Positions 52,862 through 62,027 of a stretch of DNA of 64,000 nucleotides are shown piece by piece (positions within the stretch are counted from its first letter, which is position 1; each line of letters opens with the position of its first letter). The notes below the pieces were generated by a model. That model was not told the origin of the DNA. It ran no database searches and saw nothing but the letters and a program-made list of their open reading frames with translations. Made by a program: the position numbers and the translations under genes. Origin of the DNA: DASVUC01 sp038237225 (GTDB lineage Bacteria > Planctomycetota > Phycisphaerae > Tepidisphaerales > Tepidisphaeraceae); assembly GCA_038237225.1 (NCBI GenBank), contig JBBRYX010000002.1:310001-374000 (forward strand), given 5' to 3'.

Positions 52862-53767
52862 TTGCCCACGCTTGAAGAACTCAACACGCACTTTGCCAAT
52901 CCCCACACCCGCTTCATCGCCGGCAACGCGAACCTCCCCCAGGCGATCCTCACCACCCCGACCTCAACCGCCCATGTCTACCTGCACGGCGCCCACGTCA
53001 CGCACTATCAGCAAACCAACCAACCGGATCTCCTCTTCCTAAGCGGCAAAAGTTTCTTCGCCGAAGACAAACCCATTCGCGGCGGCATCCCCGTACTCTT
53101 CCCCTGGTTCGGGCCGCGCCACGGAATCGATCGCTCCCAGATGCACGGCTTCGTGCGATGCCTGCCTTGGTCCGTCGCTTCGACAAGTGTCACCCCCGAC
53201 TCCGCCTCGCTCACCCTCGCCACCCAAAGCGCGCCAGAGACGAGAGCGATCTGGCCCCACGATTACGCCGCTGAATACACCATCACCGCCGGCCCCTTTC
53301 TCAAGCTCTCGCTCTGCATCCGCAACACGTCCAAAGAACCTTTCGATTTCGAAGAAGGCCTGCACACCTACTTCGCCGTCTCCGACATCGCCAAGGTCTC
53401 CGTCCACGGCCTCCGAGGCCACGCGTACCGCGACCGAACCGTCATGCCCGATCCTCAGTTCGACAAAGAAGACATCATCACCTTCTCCAAGCGCGTGGAC
53501 CGTCTGTACCGGGACGCCCGCGGCCCCGCAGTCATCCGCGACCCCGGCTTCAATCGCCAGATCACCATCGCCAAAGAGAACTCAGCGACGACGGTTGTCT
53601 GGAACCCCCATGAGATCGCCGACGGGGAATTCGCGGATTTGGATTCGACCGATCCCAAACATTTCGTCTGCGTGGAATCCTGCAACGCCCGAGAAAACGC
53701 CTACACCCTGAAACCCAACGAAACCCACACCCTGACCGCGATCATTGGCGCCCGCCCGCTCGCATAA
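52862..53767 (+). CDS. D-hexose-6-phosphate mutarotase-like (aldose epimerase, YeaD family)
   Basis: A 301-residue galactose-mutarotase-fold protein. TTG 52862 is preferred over ATG 52820 because AAGGAG lies exactly 5 bases before it and the sequence then begins with a typical LEELNTHF. Conserved blocks are YLHGAHVTHYQ, FFAEDKPIRGGIPVLFPWFG, MHGFVRCLPW (with a catalytic His) and EEGLHTYFAV, and near the end FVCVESCNARENA with a Glu. It interconverts the anomers of glucose-6-phosphate or related sugars in the cytoplasm. There is no signal peptide. It lies downstream of the barrel protein gene. Confidence 0.92.
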   Translation: MPTLEELNTHFANPHTRFIAGNANLPQAILTTPTSTAHVYLHGAHVTHYQQTNQPDLLFLSGKSFFAEDKPIRGGIPVLFPWFGPRHGIDRSQMHGFVRCLPWSVASTSVTPDSASLTLATQSAPETRAIWPHDYAAEYTITAGPFLKLSLCIRNTSKEPFDFEEGLHTYFAVSDIAKVSVHGLRGHAYRDRTVMPDPQFDKEDIITFSKRVDRLYRDARGPAVIRDPGFNRQITIAKENSATTVVWNPHEIADGEFADLDSTDPKHFVCVESCNARENAYTLKPNETHTLTAIIGARPLA

Positions 53768-54187
53768 CCGCGCCTTTCTCCCTCTCCCCCAGCGGGGGAG
53801 AGGGCCCGGGAGGGGGAAGAACGCGGCTACAACCATAAGCTTCATCCAGGCGCAGAGCTTGTGATCTTTTCCTGTAGCACGGGGCATCTTGCCCGTGTTG
53901 GCGACACAGACACGGGCAAGATGCCCGTGCTACAACGAAATCATCACAGAGTCGCAGCGCAAACACGCATCGTACCTGGCAATTCCAGATTCAAATGCCA
54001 CCGCGATTGGGAAGGAATCACGGTATAACAAACAAGCCGTGCGCATTTCCCGCAAGAAAATTTGCCACAAGAATCCTCCCCGTCCGCGACGTTCGCTCCG
54101 CATCATTGTTGCGCAGATAAACCCGCACGCGTATCACCGCCGCAATCGCGAATGGCTTTCTGTGGCTCCCGTCGGCAAGGAGACCTG
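53768..54187. other. Intergenic repeat cluster
   Basis: A 420-base stretch without a gene. It holds a CCCTCTCCC / GGGAGAGGG palindrome near 53778-53820 and the REP pair at 53874-53933. The last 250 bases show no recognised feature. Confidence 0.6.
53874..53933. repeat. REP-like inverted pair, TAGCACGGGCATC subfamily, second copy
   Basis: GTAGCACGGGGCATCTTGCC and its inverted arm ACGGGCAAGATGCCCGTGC surround a short loop. The left arm has one extra G compared with the copy at 37972-38031. Confidence 0.92.
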
Positions 54188-54895
54188 GTGAATCAAACAA
54201 CGCCCACTCCATCCGCCATCATCACCGGCGCCGGCACGGGCATCGGTCGCGCCATCGCCGTCGAACTCTCCCGCATGGGCTACGCCTGCCTCCTCGTCGG
54301 CCGCAACGAAGCCACCCTTAAGCAAACATCCTCATCCTGCGCCGGTTCCCACGCCTTCCCCGCCGACATCACCCACCCCGATTCCGCCGACCGCATCATC
54401 GCCGCCGCGCTCAAACATTTCGGCCGAATCGACGTCCTCATCAACAACGCCGGTTACGCCCCCGTTGTCAAAATCGAAAACATCACGCCCGAGAAGTGGA
54501 GGCAGATCATCGACACCAACCTCTCCTCCGCCGTCTATCTCGCCCACGCCTGCTGGCCCACCTTCCGAGGGCAAAACTCAGGCGCCATCGTCAACATCTC
54601 CTCCGAATCATCCCGCGACCCCTTCATGGGCCTCGGCGCCTACGGTGCCGCCAAAGCCGGTCTAAACTTACTTACTAAAGCCCTCGCCGCCGAAGGCGCC
54701 GAGATCAACGTCAAAGCCCACGCCATCGCCCCCGCCGCCGTCGAGACCGAAATGTTCCGGCAGATCGTCTCCCACGCCCAATACCCCACCGAAAGAGCGC
54801 TTTCCCCGGAGAACGTCGCCAAGCTCGTCGCCGACTGCCTGCAAGGCGACCTCCGACACACCAACGGCGAAGTGATTTACATCCACAAGCAATAG
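54188..54895 (+). CDS. Short-chain dehydrogenase/reductase
   Basis: A 235-residue Rossmann-fold oxidoreductase. GTG 54188 is preceded by AAGGAG with good spacing; the upstream frame is not conserved. The cofactor motif TGAGTGIG is at 13-20, NNAG is in VLINNAGYAP, the catalytic Ser is in VNISSESS, and Tyr and Lys are in AYGAAKAG. The Arg in VGRNEA after strand 2 suggests NADP(H). The substrate is not predictable; many such proteins reduce 3-oxoacyl or sugar groups. It is followed 20 bases later by the antitoxin gene, which may be independent. Confidence 0.92.
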   Translation: MNQTTPTPSAIITGAGTGIGRAIAVELSRMGYACLLVGRNEATLKQTSSSCAGSHAFPADITHPDSADRIIAAALKHFGRIDVLINNAGYAPVVKIENITPEKWRQIIDTNLSSAVYLAHACWPTFRGQNSGAIVNISSESSRDPFMGLGAYGAAKAGLNLLTKALAAEGAEINVKAHAIAPAAVETEMFRQIVSHAQYPTERALSPENVAKLVADCLQGDLRHTNGEVIYIHKQ

Positions 54896-54916
54896 GTTGA
54901 ATGGTATGATCGGTTC

Positions 54917-55198
54917 GTGCCCGTGCCGTCGGAAAAGGTTCCAATTACTCTACATGTTTCAAAGCAGGCGCGCCTGAAGCTTGCGCAACGAGCCGCCGGT
55001 CGGGGATCAGATTTATCAAGTTACCTTTCCGAAGTCGTTGAGGAGCTTTCTAAAGCTCCCAAGTCGCTCGAAGAAATCAGTGGCCCGATCTATCAACGAT
55101 TTCTAGAGAGTGGAATGACTGACGATGAACTGGGTAAGGCCTTAGAGAGAGAAAAGCACGACGCCTGCGCCGCACGACGCGACGCCGAATCCTCATGA
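54917..55198 (+). CDS. Antitoxin-like protein preceding a broken PIN toxin
   Basis: A 93-residue protein. The N-terminal KVPITLHVSKQARLKLAQRA followed by SDLSSYLSEVVEEL looks like a ribbon-helix-helix DNA-binding unit. The charged helical tail (DDELGKALEREKH) would bind a toxin. Such antitoxins usually precede PIN-domain ribonuclease genes. Here the next frame overlaps by ATGA and is a short PIN remnant. The antitoxin itself appears intact and may still repress its promoter. Confidence 0.72.
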   Translation: MPVPSEKVPITLHVSKQARLKLAQRAAGRGSDLSSYLSEVVEELSKAPKSLEEISGPIYQRFLESGMTDDELGKALEREKHDACAARRDAESS

Positions 55199-55311
55199 GC
55201 AGTGATGCCCGCCGAGTGGTGTACGGCTGCAATGTCTTTATTCAGCGATTACAGATATGCGCTACCGAAAGCGCACTCGGCGAGCGATCCGGCATATCTT
55301 ACGAAGCCTGA
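55195..55311 (+). pseudogene. Truncated PIN-domain toxin
   Basis: Overlapping the antitoxin stop by ATGA, the frame reads ARRVVYGCNVFIQRL and stops after 38 codons. The normal start of PIN toxins of this group is RRVVxDCNVFLQ, so the catalytic Asp is replaced by Gly. The rest of the fold is missing, so the toxin is dead. The truncation point lies at the 3' end of the next gene on the minus strand. Confidence 0.65.
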
Positions 55312-55556
55312 ACGCAATCCGCCGCCACCGCCGCAACCTGCCCCGCGATATCGCGATACGAATCCGTCTCGCTCAAAAGCTCGATCGCATGCTCCAGGCA
55401 CGCCAGTTCATCTTTGCTGATCAGCACACAGCGATCATCGGTGCCACGACGGGAGATTTCGATCCGCCCCTTGGTCCGCGTGATATGCTCGTGCAAGCTC
55501 TCCAGGGCCGGAGCGACCACGCTCACGTCAAAACTGGGGTGAGACTTGTCCGACAT
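55299..55556 (-). CDS. Solitary Phd/YefM-like antitoxin
   Basis: An 85-residue protein from ATG 55556, with AGGA 6 bases upstream; the longer frame to 55745 is not conserved. The segment KGRIEISRRGTDDRCVLISKDELACLEHAIELL is a typical Phd/YefM core (given in two parts: GRIEISRRG and CVLISKDELACLEHAIELL). No toxin gene accompanies it: upstream is the ABC permease and downstream the PIN remnant on the opposite strand. It may be an orphan regulator or a leftover of a lost pair. Confidence 0.68.
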   Translation of the reverse strand: MSDKSHPSFDVSVVAPALESLHEHITRTKGRIEISRRGTDDRCVLISKDELACLEHAIELLSETDSYRDIAGQVAAVAADCVQAS

Positions 55557-55741
55557 GGTACATCCTGTTGATAAAATTCCGACGGCCCTGTTGCCCAAAC
55601 AGACGTGTTTGAAGTGAACCGCCTCTGAAAGAACATATGTCAGCAGAACCCGCAAGGTTCGCGCGTCCACTATTTTCTGTCGTGACCGATTAAAAAAAGC
55701 CTTGCGCACCGCGTTTTCGCTCATTTTATCGGACTTACCGA

Positions 55742-57616
55742 TCAAACCTTGAACAGTTCCGCCGGCCCCGCTTCCGGCGCCCGCCCGACGATTCGGTTAA
55801 ACCTGACCGTCGTCCAGATCAGGATCAGCAGGGCAAGCAAGAGGTGGATCACGCACATCTGCGTCACAACCGCATACCAATCCCCCGCCGGAATCGGCAC
55901 GTTTGTCCCCGGCATCGTGGCCTGCCATGGCCCGTTCACGTTCGGGCTGTATCCCTGTCCGATCGCGCGGAATCGCGTCAGCGCCTGCACCAGATAAAAG
56001 TAGGGCAGGTACCACATCGCCTGCTCGCTGGCGCGGTGCCAATTCAACAGGCTCTCGATCGTCACCAGCGCCAGCGACACCCCGCCGTAAAGCAGGACTG
56101 GCAGCAGCAGGTTCACGATCACCGCCGCCGTCACCTTCGTCAGCCGCAGCGACAGGTAAACCCCGGTCGCCAGCCAGACGGAGTTAAATGAAATGATCAC
56201 CGCCAGCGTGATCGCCACCGCCGTCCACGAAATAAACCCGATCAACGCGAAGACCACGAAGTGCGCCGCGATCAGCAGGAACCACCAGAACAGTCGCACC
56301 AAAATCCCCATGAACTTCCCCCACACGATCGCCCGAGCGCTCAGCGGCGAAGACAGAATCGTCGTCCACGTATCGCTCTCCTTCTCCTGCGCAATCGCCG
56401 TCCCCGATAAAACGCAGACCATCAGCAGGAACAACGTGTCAAATACGAACCCGTAACCGACATGAGTGTCCGGGTCATGAAGCTCCTTCATCTTTTGCAT
56501 CAACACATACGTCGAACCCAGCAGCAGGCCCAGACCCACCACGCACAGGATGCGGTGATACATCCGCGGGATCAGCGGCCTGCGAATCTCCCTCCACAGA
56601 ATCGGATTCTCCCCCACCGTCCGCGTTCGCGATCGAGTCCGAACCGGTGCCGAAGCGGTAGGCGGAACGTCATCCACCGCCGCGCCATCAACGAGATCAA
56701 CCCCCGCAAGAGGCGGCGCCGCCATCGACAGCGCCGGCGCAACCGCATCCTGCGCCCGAGGCTTAGCGCCCCCGCCCTCGCGCCGAGCAATCCGCCGCAG
56801 CAACAAGCTCGTGAACAGCAGCAGCACCGCGGTGATCCCCAAATGCACAAACACGCACGGATACCAGCTCAGATTCAGCATCCGCGTCCGCTCGGCGACA
56901 ATAAACCCGACACAGAAAAATGGATTCGTCCTCGACATCCACCGCATCCAGTCAAACATCCATGCCCGCCGCCCCGGCGTGGCTGATGCCAACTGCATCA
57001 TCATCACCGTCATGAACGGAACCAGCAGATAAAAAAACCCGAGAATCGCGTAAGACAGAAGAATCACCACATACGTTCGATCGATCAGCGTCGACAGCAG
57101 CAGCCCCAGCGTCGCCGTCGCCAGGCACGTCGTCGCCGCCAGCAGGATCACCCCGAACATGTCCGACAATTCAACCCCGCCCAGCAGCCGAACCAGCGCC
57201 AGCACCGGCATCGAAAGCAACAGCAGCACCAGCGCCGTCAGCAACCGCGAAAACAATTTCCCCGCCGCGATCTGCCACGCATTGATCGGCGTCATGAGCA
57301 AAACATGAAACGTCTTGGCCAGCCGCTCCCCATTGATCGCGGTCGACGTCAGGATCGGCCCGATCAGCGCCATCGCGCTCACCGAGAAAAAGCTGAAGCA
57401 CAAAAAAAACGCCCACCCCAGCGCCTCCTGCTCCCGCGCCCGCGCCGCGACGCTCGACGGCCCCCACTCATGGGCCGTCCCATACGCAAAAAGCAGGAAC
57501 AGCAGCAATGACCCCAGATAAAAAACCCGCAGCAGATAATTCCGCTTCCGCCGCGCCGCCGTCCGCAATTCCTTCCCAAAGATCGGCCCAAACGGACTCA
57601 GCGCGGAAATGTGCAT
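55742..57616 (-). CDS. Fused ABC-2 type transporter permease with two membrane halves
   Basis: A 624-residue membrane protein from ATG 57616. The N-half begins GPIFGKELRTAARRKRNYLL and the C-half begins NPILWREIRRPLIPRMYH, each an entry point of an ABC-2 membrane domain. Each half then has about six hydrophobic segments, separated by a charged linker with a run of Ala/Pro/Arg (near 275-340). This is an internal duplication or fusion. Such permeases export lipids, polysaccharides or drugs with a separate ATPase, for which no gene is seen in the window. The companion ATPase is therefore encoded elsewhere. Confidence 0.85.
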   Translation of the reverse strand: MHISALSPFGPIFGKELRTAARRKRNYLLRVFYLGSLLLFLLFAYGTAHEWGPSSVAARAREQEALGWAFFLCFSFFSVSAMALIGPILTSTAINGERLAKTFHVLLMTPINAWQIAAGKLFSRLLTALVLLLLSMPVLALVRLLGGVELSDMFGVILLAATTCLATATLGLLLSTLIDRTYVVILLSYAILGFFYLLVPFMTVMMMQLASATPGRRAWMFDWMRWMSRTNPFFCVGFIVAERTRMLNLSWYPCVFVHLGITAVLLLFTSLLLRRIARREGGGAKPRAQDAVAPALSMAAPPLAGVDLVDGAAVDDVPPTASAPVRTRSRTRTVGENPILWREIRRPLIPRMYHRILCVVGLGLLLGSTYVLMQKMKELHDPDTHVGYGFVFDTLFLLMVCVLSGTAIAQEKESDTWTTILSSPLSARAIVWGKFMGILVRLFWWFLLIAAHFVVFALIGFISWTAVAITLAVIISFNSVWLATGVYLSLRLTKVTAAVIVNLLLPVLLYGGVSLALVTIESLLNWHRASEQAMWYLPYFYLVQALTRFRAIGQGYSPNVNGPWQATMPGTNVPIPAGDWYAVVTQMCVIHLLLALLILIWTTVRFNRIVGRAPEAGPAELFKV

Positions 57617-57716
57617 ACCCAAAGGTTAATCCCAGCCTCGGCGATAGAGAATACCCGCCAACGAAAGACGCAATCCCTCCAAAACAGTTGCACAACAAAG
57701 GCCCAGCCCAGCGGCT

Positions 57717-60700
57717 TCAGCCCTGGATCCTTCTCCGTCGTACCATCATTCCCGCCCCGACTCCCAACACCCCGACAATGCTTCCGCCCTCTGGCACCGC
57801 CAGCGCATGCAGCGCCAGCGGATTCCCCTGCCCCAATCCCAGCGCTGCATCAATGCCGGTGTAGTCCGTCGCGTCAATACTCCCGTCGAAATTCGTATCC
57901 CCATAAAACCAAGCCAGCCCCAGCGGCACACTCGTCCCGATGTTCGCATCAATCGATGTGTAATCCTGCGCCGTCACCTGCCCGTCATAGTTCGCGTCGC
58001 CAATATACGTGTATTTTCCAACAATCGCATTGCCTCCGATCGTCTGACCACTGCCAAAGGGATAATCCGGGAACCCCGTCAGAGAATTATCAAACAACGC
58101 GAGAATCGTCGTCCCCCCAGCCCCCTGTCCGCTCCCCGAGACAATCCCTGTCTTCGTCGAATCCCCGCTTGCCGAATACCCCTCTAACACCCAGGCCTGA
58201 ATCTGCGCGAACGGCACGTTCTCGAACAGCGCATCGTTATCGTTCAGATCCAGCTTCGCGCCCGCACCGATCGATAGGCCTTTGGTGCTTAGCATATTTC
58301 CCCCACCCGGGGCCAGCGTGACCGCTGCGCCATTACCGATGGAAAGGTTCGCCAGGTGCTGGCTGCTGTTAAACGCGACGCTGCCCGGGCTCTGCACGTT
58401 CACCGCCAGGTTCGCGCCGCCTTGACCGGCATCGCTGAAGAACGCCACGCTCCCGCCGTTGACGATGAGCGCCGACCCCGCCGCCCAGTTTTGCACGCCG
58501 CCGAATTGCAGCGTGCCGCCGTTGTGCGTGATTGTCCCGCTGTTGCTGAACGTGCCGGAAAGCTGGTTCACCGATCCGCTGTTCACCAGGTTCCCGGTGA
58601 CAAAGTTTCCGCCGGATAGCGTCAGCACGCTCCCCGCATCAACCGTCGTCGTCCCGCTCACGCTCAAGTTCTTCCCCGGCGGCAAATTCACATCGCTCCC
58701 CAGCATCCCGCCACTGCCGATGAGCAGGTCCGAGTTCGTCAGCGCGAGCGAGCCATCGGTAAACGAAAAGCTCCCGCTGCTCGCCAGCGACCCGGTCGTG
58801 AACGATCCGCCGCTCACCTGCACCGACGCCCCGCTCGCAATCGTCGTCACCCCGCTCACCGATAAACTCTTCGCCGCCGGCAACTGCACCGTGCCGCCCA
58901 GCAACCCGCCGCTGCTCACGCTCAGGTCCGAATTCGTCAGCGCGACCGACCCGCCGGTAAAGCTGAACGACCCGCTGTTCGCCAGTGACCCCGTTCGCAG
59001 GCTTCCATCCGCCACCGTCAAGCTTCCCCCCGCGGCCACCGTTGTCACGCCTGCGATATCCAGCGTCTTACCCGCACCCAAACTGATGTTCGTGCCGATC
59101 GGCCCGGAACTGCCAATCACGATCCCGCCGCTTCCCGTCACCGCCAGCTTCCCGCCGCTCCAGTTCCATTGCGACGGTTGCATGTTCCCACTGTTCAGCG
59201 TCGGCATCGACAGCGTGCCACCCCACAAATTCACCCGGCTGTCCGCCGTAGTCGCCACGAAACTGCCGCCGACATTCACCGTCCCGCCGTTAACCGTCAA
59301 CGTCCCGCTGGTGATGTCCAAGGAGTTGACGACATCCAGCGTTCGCCCCGCTTCGATCCCGACGCTGCCGCCCAGCGCTGATGCGTTAATCGACGAGACG
59401 GTTTGATTGGCCCCCGTCAGCCGCAGCGTTCCACCCGTCCAGTTGTTCATGAACCGGCTCGTGTTGCCGGCAAGATCCAGCGTTCCCGCTTCAACGGCCC
59501 CGCCGCTGATCTTCAGCCCATCGGTTGCGGCGCCGGTGTTCCAAACTTTCAGCAATCCAGGCACGGTGAACGTCCCGCCAGCGACCGTGACGGACCCGAT
59601 TCCACCGGCAGCCGTATCGCTGCCGCCGATGTAGGCGCTACCCGCCGACACCGTCCCGCCGGAGAGGATGTACCTGCCCACGGAACTGGAGTTGTAACCG
59701 ACGAACAGCTTCTGTCCGACGGTGTGCGTCCCGCCGGTTTGCGTGAAGGTGCCAGTGCCGACATTGCCGACGTATTCGTATCCGCTCACGCTCAAGCTGC
59801 CGCTGCCCGAGAGGCTGTAGGAGCCGTTGGAGAGGTAGTTGTAGCCTAAGTAAAGCTGGCCAACGGTGTGCGTCCCGCCGCTCTGCGTGAAGGTGCCGGT
59901 GCCGTAATAGCCGACGTATTCCGTTCCGCTCACGCTCAAGCTGCTGCTGCCCGAGAGACTATAGCTCCCCGAGGGGCTATAGCTCCCGCTGGAGCCGGAG
60001 TAGTAGCCGAGGTAAAGGCTCTGCACGGCGTGCGTGCCGCCGGTCTGCGTGAAGGTGCCGGTGCCGTCATAGCCGACGTAATCCGTTCCGCTCACGCTCA
60101 GCCTCCCGCTTCCCGAGAGGTTGTAGCTGCCGCTGGAGCCGGGGTTGTAGCCGAGGAAAAGGGTGGAGCCGACAGTGTGCGTGCCGCCGGTTTGGGTGAA
60201 CGTGCCGCTGCCGTTATAGCCGAGGTATTCCGTTCCGCTCACGCTCAGGCTTCCGCTGCCGGTGACCTGAGAATGAAAGCCATCTGTATACAGTCGGGCA
60301 ACCTGTGCAACCCCGCTGACGCTGATCCCCTTCGTCAGCGCGAGCGATCCTCCGCTACTCGTAGTCAAAGATCCCGCCACATCGACTGGGTCCTGCAACG
60401 TGGTCGCGCCCCCGACGATCGACGTGCCGGCGGGAATCACGATCGTTGAACCGCGGTAAGCCGTGACCCCCGGATTCACATACCCCGCCAACTGCGTTGC
60501 CGGGTTAAAGCCGGTCGGAAAGATCACCAGGGTTGACGGCGAACCGTTGAGCGTCAGTTGGCCGGTGTTGGCTAGGGTCCCGCCGCCAAGGTTTACGATT
60601 CCACCCGTCGCGTTGAAGACACCCGCGCCACCCGCTCCGTTTAGGGTGCCGTTGGTCACATCAAATCCACGGCTCACGCTGAGCGTGCCGCCGCTCAATT

Positions 60701-62027
60701 GAAACATCCGAGTGCCAGCGCCGCTGCCGAACCGCACCTCGCCCGCGGTGAGCTGCCCTCCACTTAAGGTGTAGCTGCCGCTGGAGCCGGAATTATAGCC
60801 GAGGTAAAGGCTCTGGCCGACGGTGTGCGTGCCGCCGGTCTGGGTGAAGGTGCCGGTGCCGGAGTAGCCGATGTACTCGGCTCCGCTCACGCTCAGGCTC
60901 CCGCTTCCCGAGAGGTTGTAGCTGCCGCTGGAGCCGGAGTTGTAGCCGACGTGAAGGGTGGAGCCGACGGTGTGCGTCCCGCTGGTCTGCGTGAACGCGG
61001 CGGGGACGGAATAGCCGACGTACTCAGTCCCACTCACGCTCAGGCTCCCGCTTCCCGAGAGGTTGTAGCTGCCGCTGGAGCCGCTTATACGGCCGATGTA
61101 AAGGCTTTGGCCAACGGTGTGCGTACCCCCGGTATGCGTCACAAATCCCGCGCCTGAGTAGCCGACGAACTGATCTCCCGTCACCTTCAGCGCCGCGTTG
61201 TCCGCGATGGTCACGGTTCCGCTACCGCCAACTCCATTCAGACCGCCGCCGAGGTACATCGCGCCCGTCACGCCCATCGACGAAGAGGCCCCGGCCAGGT
61301 TGATCGCACCGACATGCCCACTACCCACGTCCACGTAGTTTCCAACCGTAATGGATCCCCCGTTGATCACGTCCAACGTGCCGTTGTAGAAGAAGCCCAC
61401 GCCCAGCGAGTAACCTACACTGACCTTTCCCCCATTGATCTGCATTGCGCCCGTTGCGTTCGCCGCATCACCGATGCGTAGGTTATTCGTGAAAGTCACG
61501 TCCACGAATGGGTTCACCTGCAATCGCCCGTAAGCACTGGTTCCGCCCGATACTGAACCATTGACGGCAAGCACAAATGGACCAGCTGAGTTGGCCGAAT
61601 TGATGATCGTCAAATACCCCGCCTGTGAATCACCGCGCCCGACCATGAGATCCCCTGACAGGTTCGCATAAGATCCCGCAAGGTTCAGGGTGAGCTTGTC
61701 CGAGCCCACCCGGAAGCCGTTCAAACCGGAACAGCCGTTCACCGTGTACCCGGGCGCTGTATGGCCGTCCGTCGCTAAACTGAACACAGCGATATCATTT
61801 GGCGGCACAGGCACCCCGTACGGCGACCAGTGACCCGCTTGCCCCCACGAGCCGTTAGAATTTCCTGAAACGGGCATCCAAAACTTGGTCTCCGCAGCAG
61901 CAGGCTGCGAAACAATCGCCAGCGAGGCAACCGCCCCTCCAACCGCCGAGCACAGTCGCGCCACCCGCCTGCGGCGTCCCCGTCCATCCCCACCCCGATC
62001 AGAACTCAAGAACTTTGTGGCTTCCAT
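57717..62027 (-). CDS. Giant repeat-rich surface protein with dockerin-like and PEP-CTERM-like C-terminus
   Basis: A 1436-residue protein. GGAGAGGG precedes ATG 62027. The signal peptide ends near AIVSQPAAAE. The body consists of autotransporter-like beta-helix repeats. Two blocks of about 49-residue units are near-identical in SLSVSGTEYVGY, GTFTQTGGTHTVG and SGSSGSYNLSGSG. A non-repeated part of about 210 residues lies between them. Other passages (residues about 850-1230) repeat sequences such as GSFSFTGGSVALTNSDL. The C-terminal module is shared with the two giant proteins: LDLNDND, DANYDGQVTAQD and DTNFDGSIDATD. It ends with VPEGGSIVGVLGVGAG and an Arg cluster, a divergent PEP-CTERM tail. 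An adhesive or matrix function is likely. Confidence 0.88.
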   Translation of the reverse strand: MEATKFLSSDRGGDGRGRRRRVARLCSAVGGAVASLAIVSQPAAAETKFWMPVSGNSNGSWGQAGHWSPYGVPVPPNDIAVFSLATDGHTAPGYTVNGCSGLNGFRVGSDKLTLNLAGSYANLSGDLMVGRGDSQAGYLTIINSANSAGPFVLAVNGSVSGGTSAYGRLQVNPFVDVTFTNNLRIGDAANATGAMQINGGKVSVGYSLGVGFFYNGTLDVINGGSITVGNYVDVGSGHVGAINLAGASSSMGVTGAMYLGGGLNGVGGSGTVTIADNAALKVTGDQFVGYSGAGFVTHTGGTHTVGQSLYIGRISGSSGSYNLSGSGSLSVSGTEYVGYSVPAAFTQTSGTHTVGSTLHVGYNSGSSGSYNLSGSGSLSVSGAEYIGYSGTGTFTQTGGTHTVGQSLYLGYNSGSSGSYTLSGGQLTAGEVRFGSGAGTRMFQLSGGTLSVSRGFDVTNGTLNGAGGAGVFNATGGIVNLGGGTLANTGQLTLNGSPSTLVIFPTGFNPATQLAGYVNPGVTAYRGSTIVIPAGTSIVGGATTLQDPVDVAGSLTTSSGGSLALTKGISVSGVAQVARLYTDGFHSQVTGSGSLSVSGTEYLGYNGSGTFTQTGGTHTVGSTLFLGYNPGSSGSYNLSGSGRLSVSGTDYVGYDGTGTFTQTGGTHAVQSLYLGYYSGSSGSYSPSGSYSLSGSSSLSVSGTEYVGYYGTGTFTQSGGTHTVGQLYLGYNYLSNGSYSLSGSGSLSVSGYEYVGNVGTGTFTQTGGTHTVGQKLFVGYNSSSVGRYILSGGTVSAGSAYIGGSDTAAGGIGSVTVAGGTFTVPGLLKVWNTGAATDGLKISGGAVEAGTLDLAGNTSRFMNNWTGGTLRLTGANQTVSSINASALGGSVGIEAGRTLDVVNSLDITSGTLTVNGGTVNVGGSFVATTADSRVNLWGGTLSMPTLNSGNMQPSQWNWSGGKLAVTGSGGIVIGSSGPIGTNISLGAGKTLDIAGVTTVAAGGSLTVADGSLRTGSLANSGSFSFTGGSVALTNSDLSVSSGGLLGGTVQLPAAKSLSVSGVTTIASGASVQVSGGSFTTGSLASSGSFSFTDGSLALTNSDLLIGSGGMLGSDVNLPPGKNLSVSGTTTVDAGSVLTLSGGNFVTGNLVNSGSVNQLSGTFSNSGTITHNGGTLQFGGVQNWAAGSALIVNGGSVAFFSDAGQGGANLAVNVQSPGSVAFNSSQHLANLSIGNGAAVTLAPGGGNMLSTKGLSIGAGAKLDLNDNDALFENVPFAQIQAWVLEGYSASGDSTKTGIVSGSGQGAGGTTILALFDNSLTGFPDYPFGSGQTIGGNAIVGKYTYIGDANYDGQVTAQDYTSIDANIGTSVPLGLAWFYGDTNFDGSIDATDYTGIDAALGLGQGNPLALHALAVPEGGSIVGVLGVGAGMMVRRRRIQG
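59650..60275 (-). repeat. Tandem coding repeats of about 147 bp, block A
   Basis: About four to five imperfect units encode SLSVSGTEYVGYxGTGTFTQ-type sequence in the giant repeat protein. One unit has an internal duplication of a Ser/Gly/Tyr stretch near 59950-59990. Confidence 0.8.
60760..61170 (-). repeat. Tandem coding repeats of about 147 bp, block B
   Basis: Nearly three units of the same repeat as block A, separated from it by about 480 bp of non-repeated coding sequence. Confidence 0.8.

Noticed and set aside
53942..54187. Upstream extension of the SDR gene
   Set aside because: The open frame before GTG 54188 shows no similarity, and AAGGAG is correctly placed for the GTG.
59650..61170. 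Regular repeats that might suggest a CRISPR array
   Set aside because: The period is about 147 bp, units are contiguous and coding in frame, and there are no spacers.
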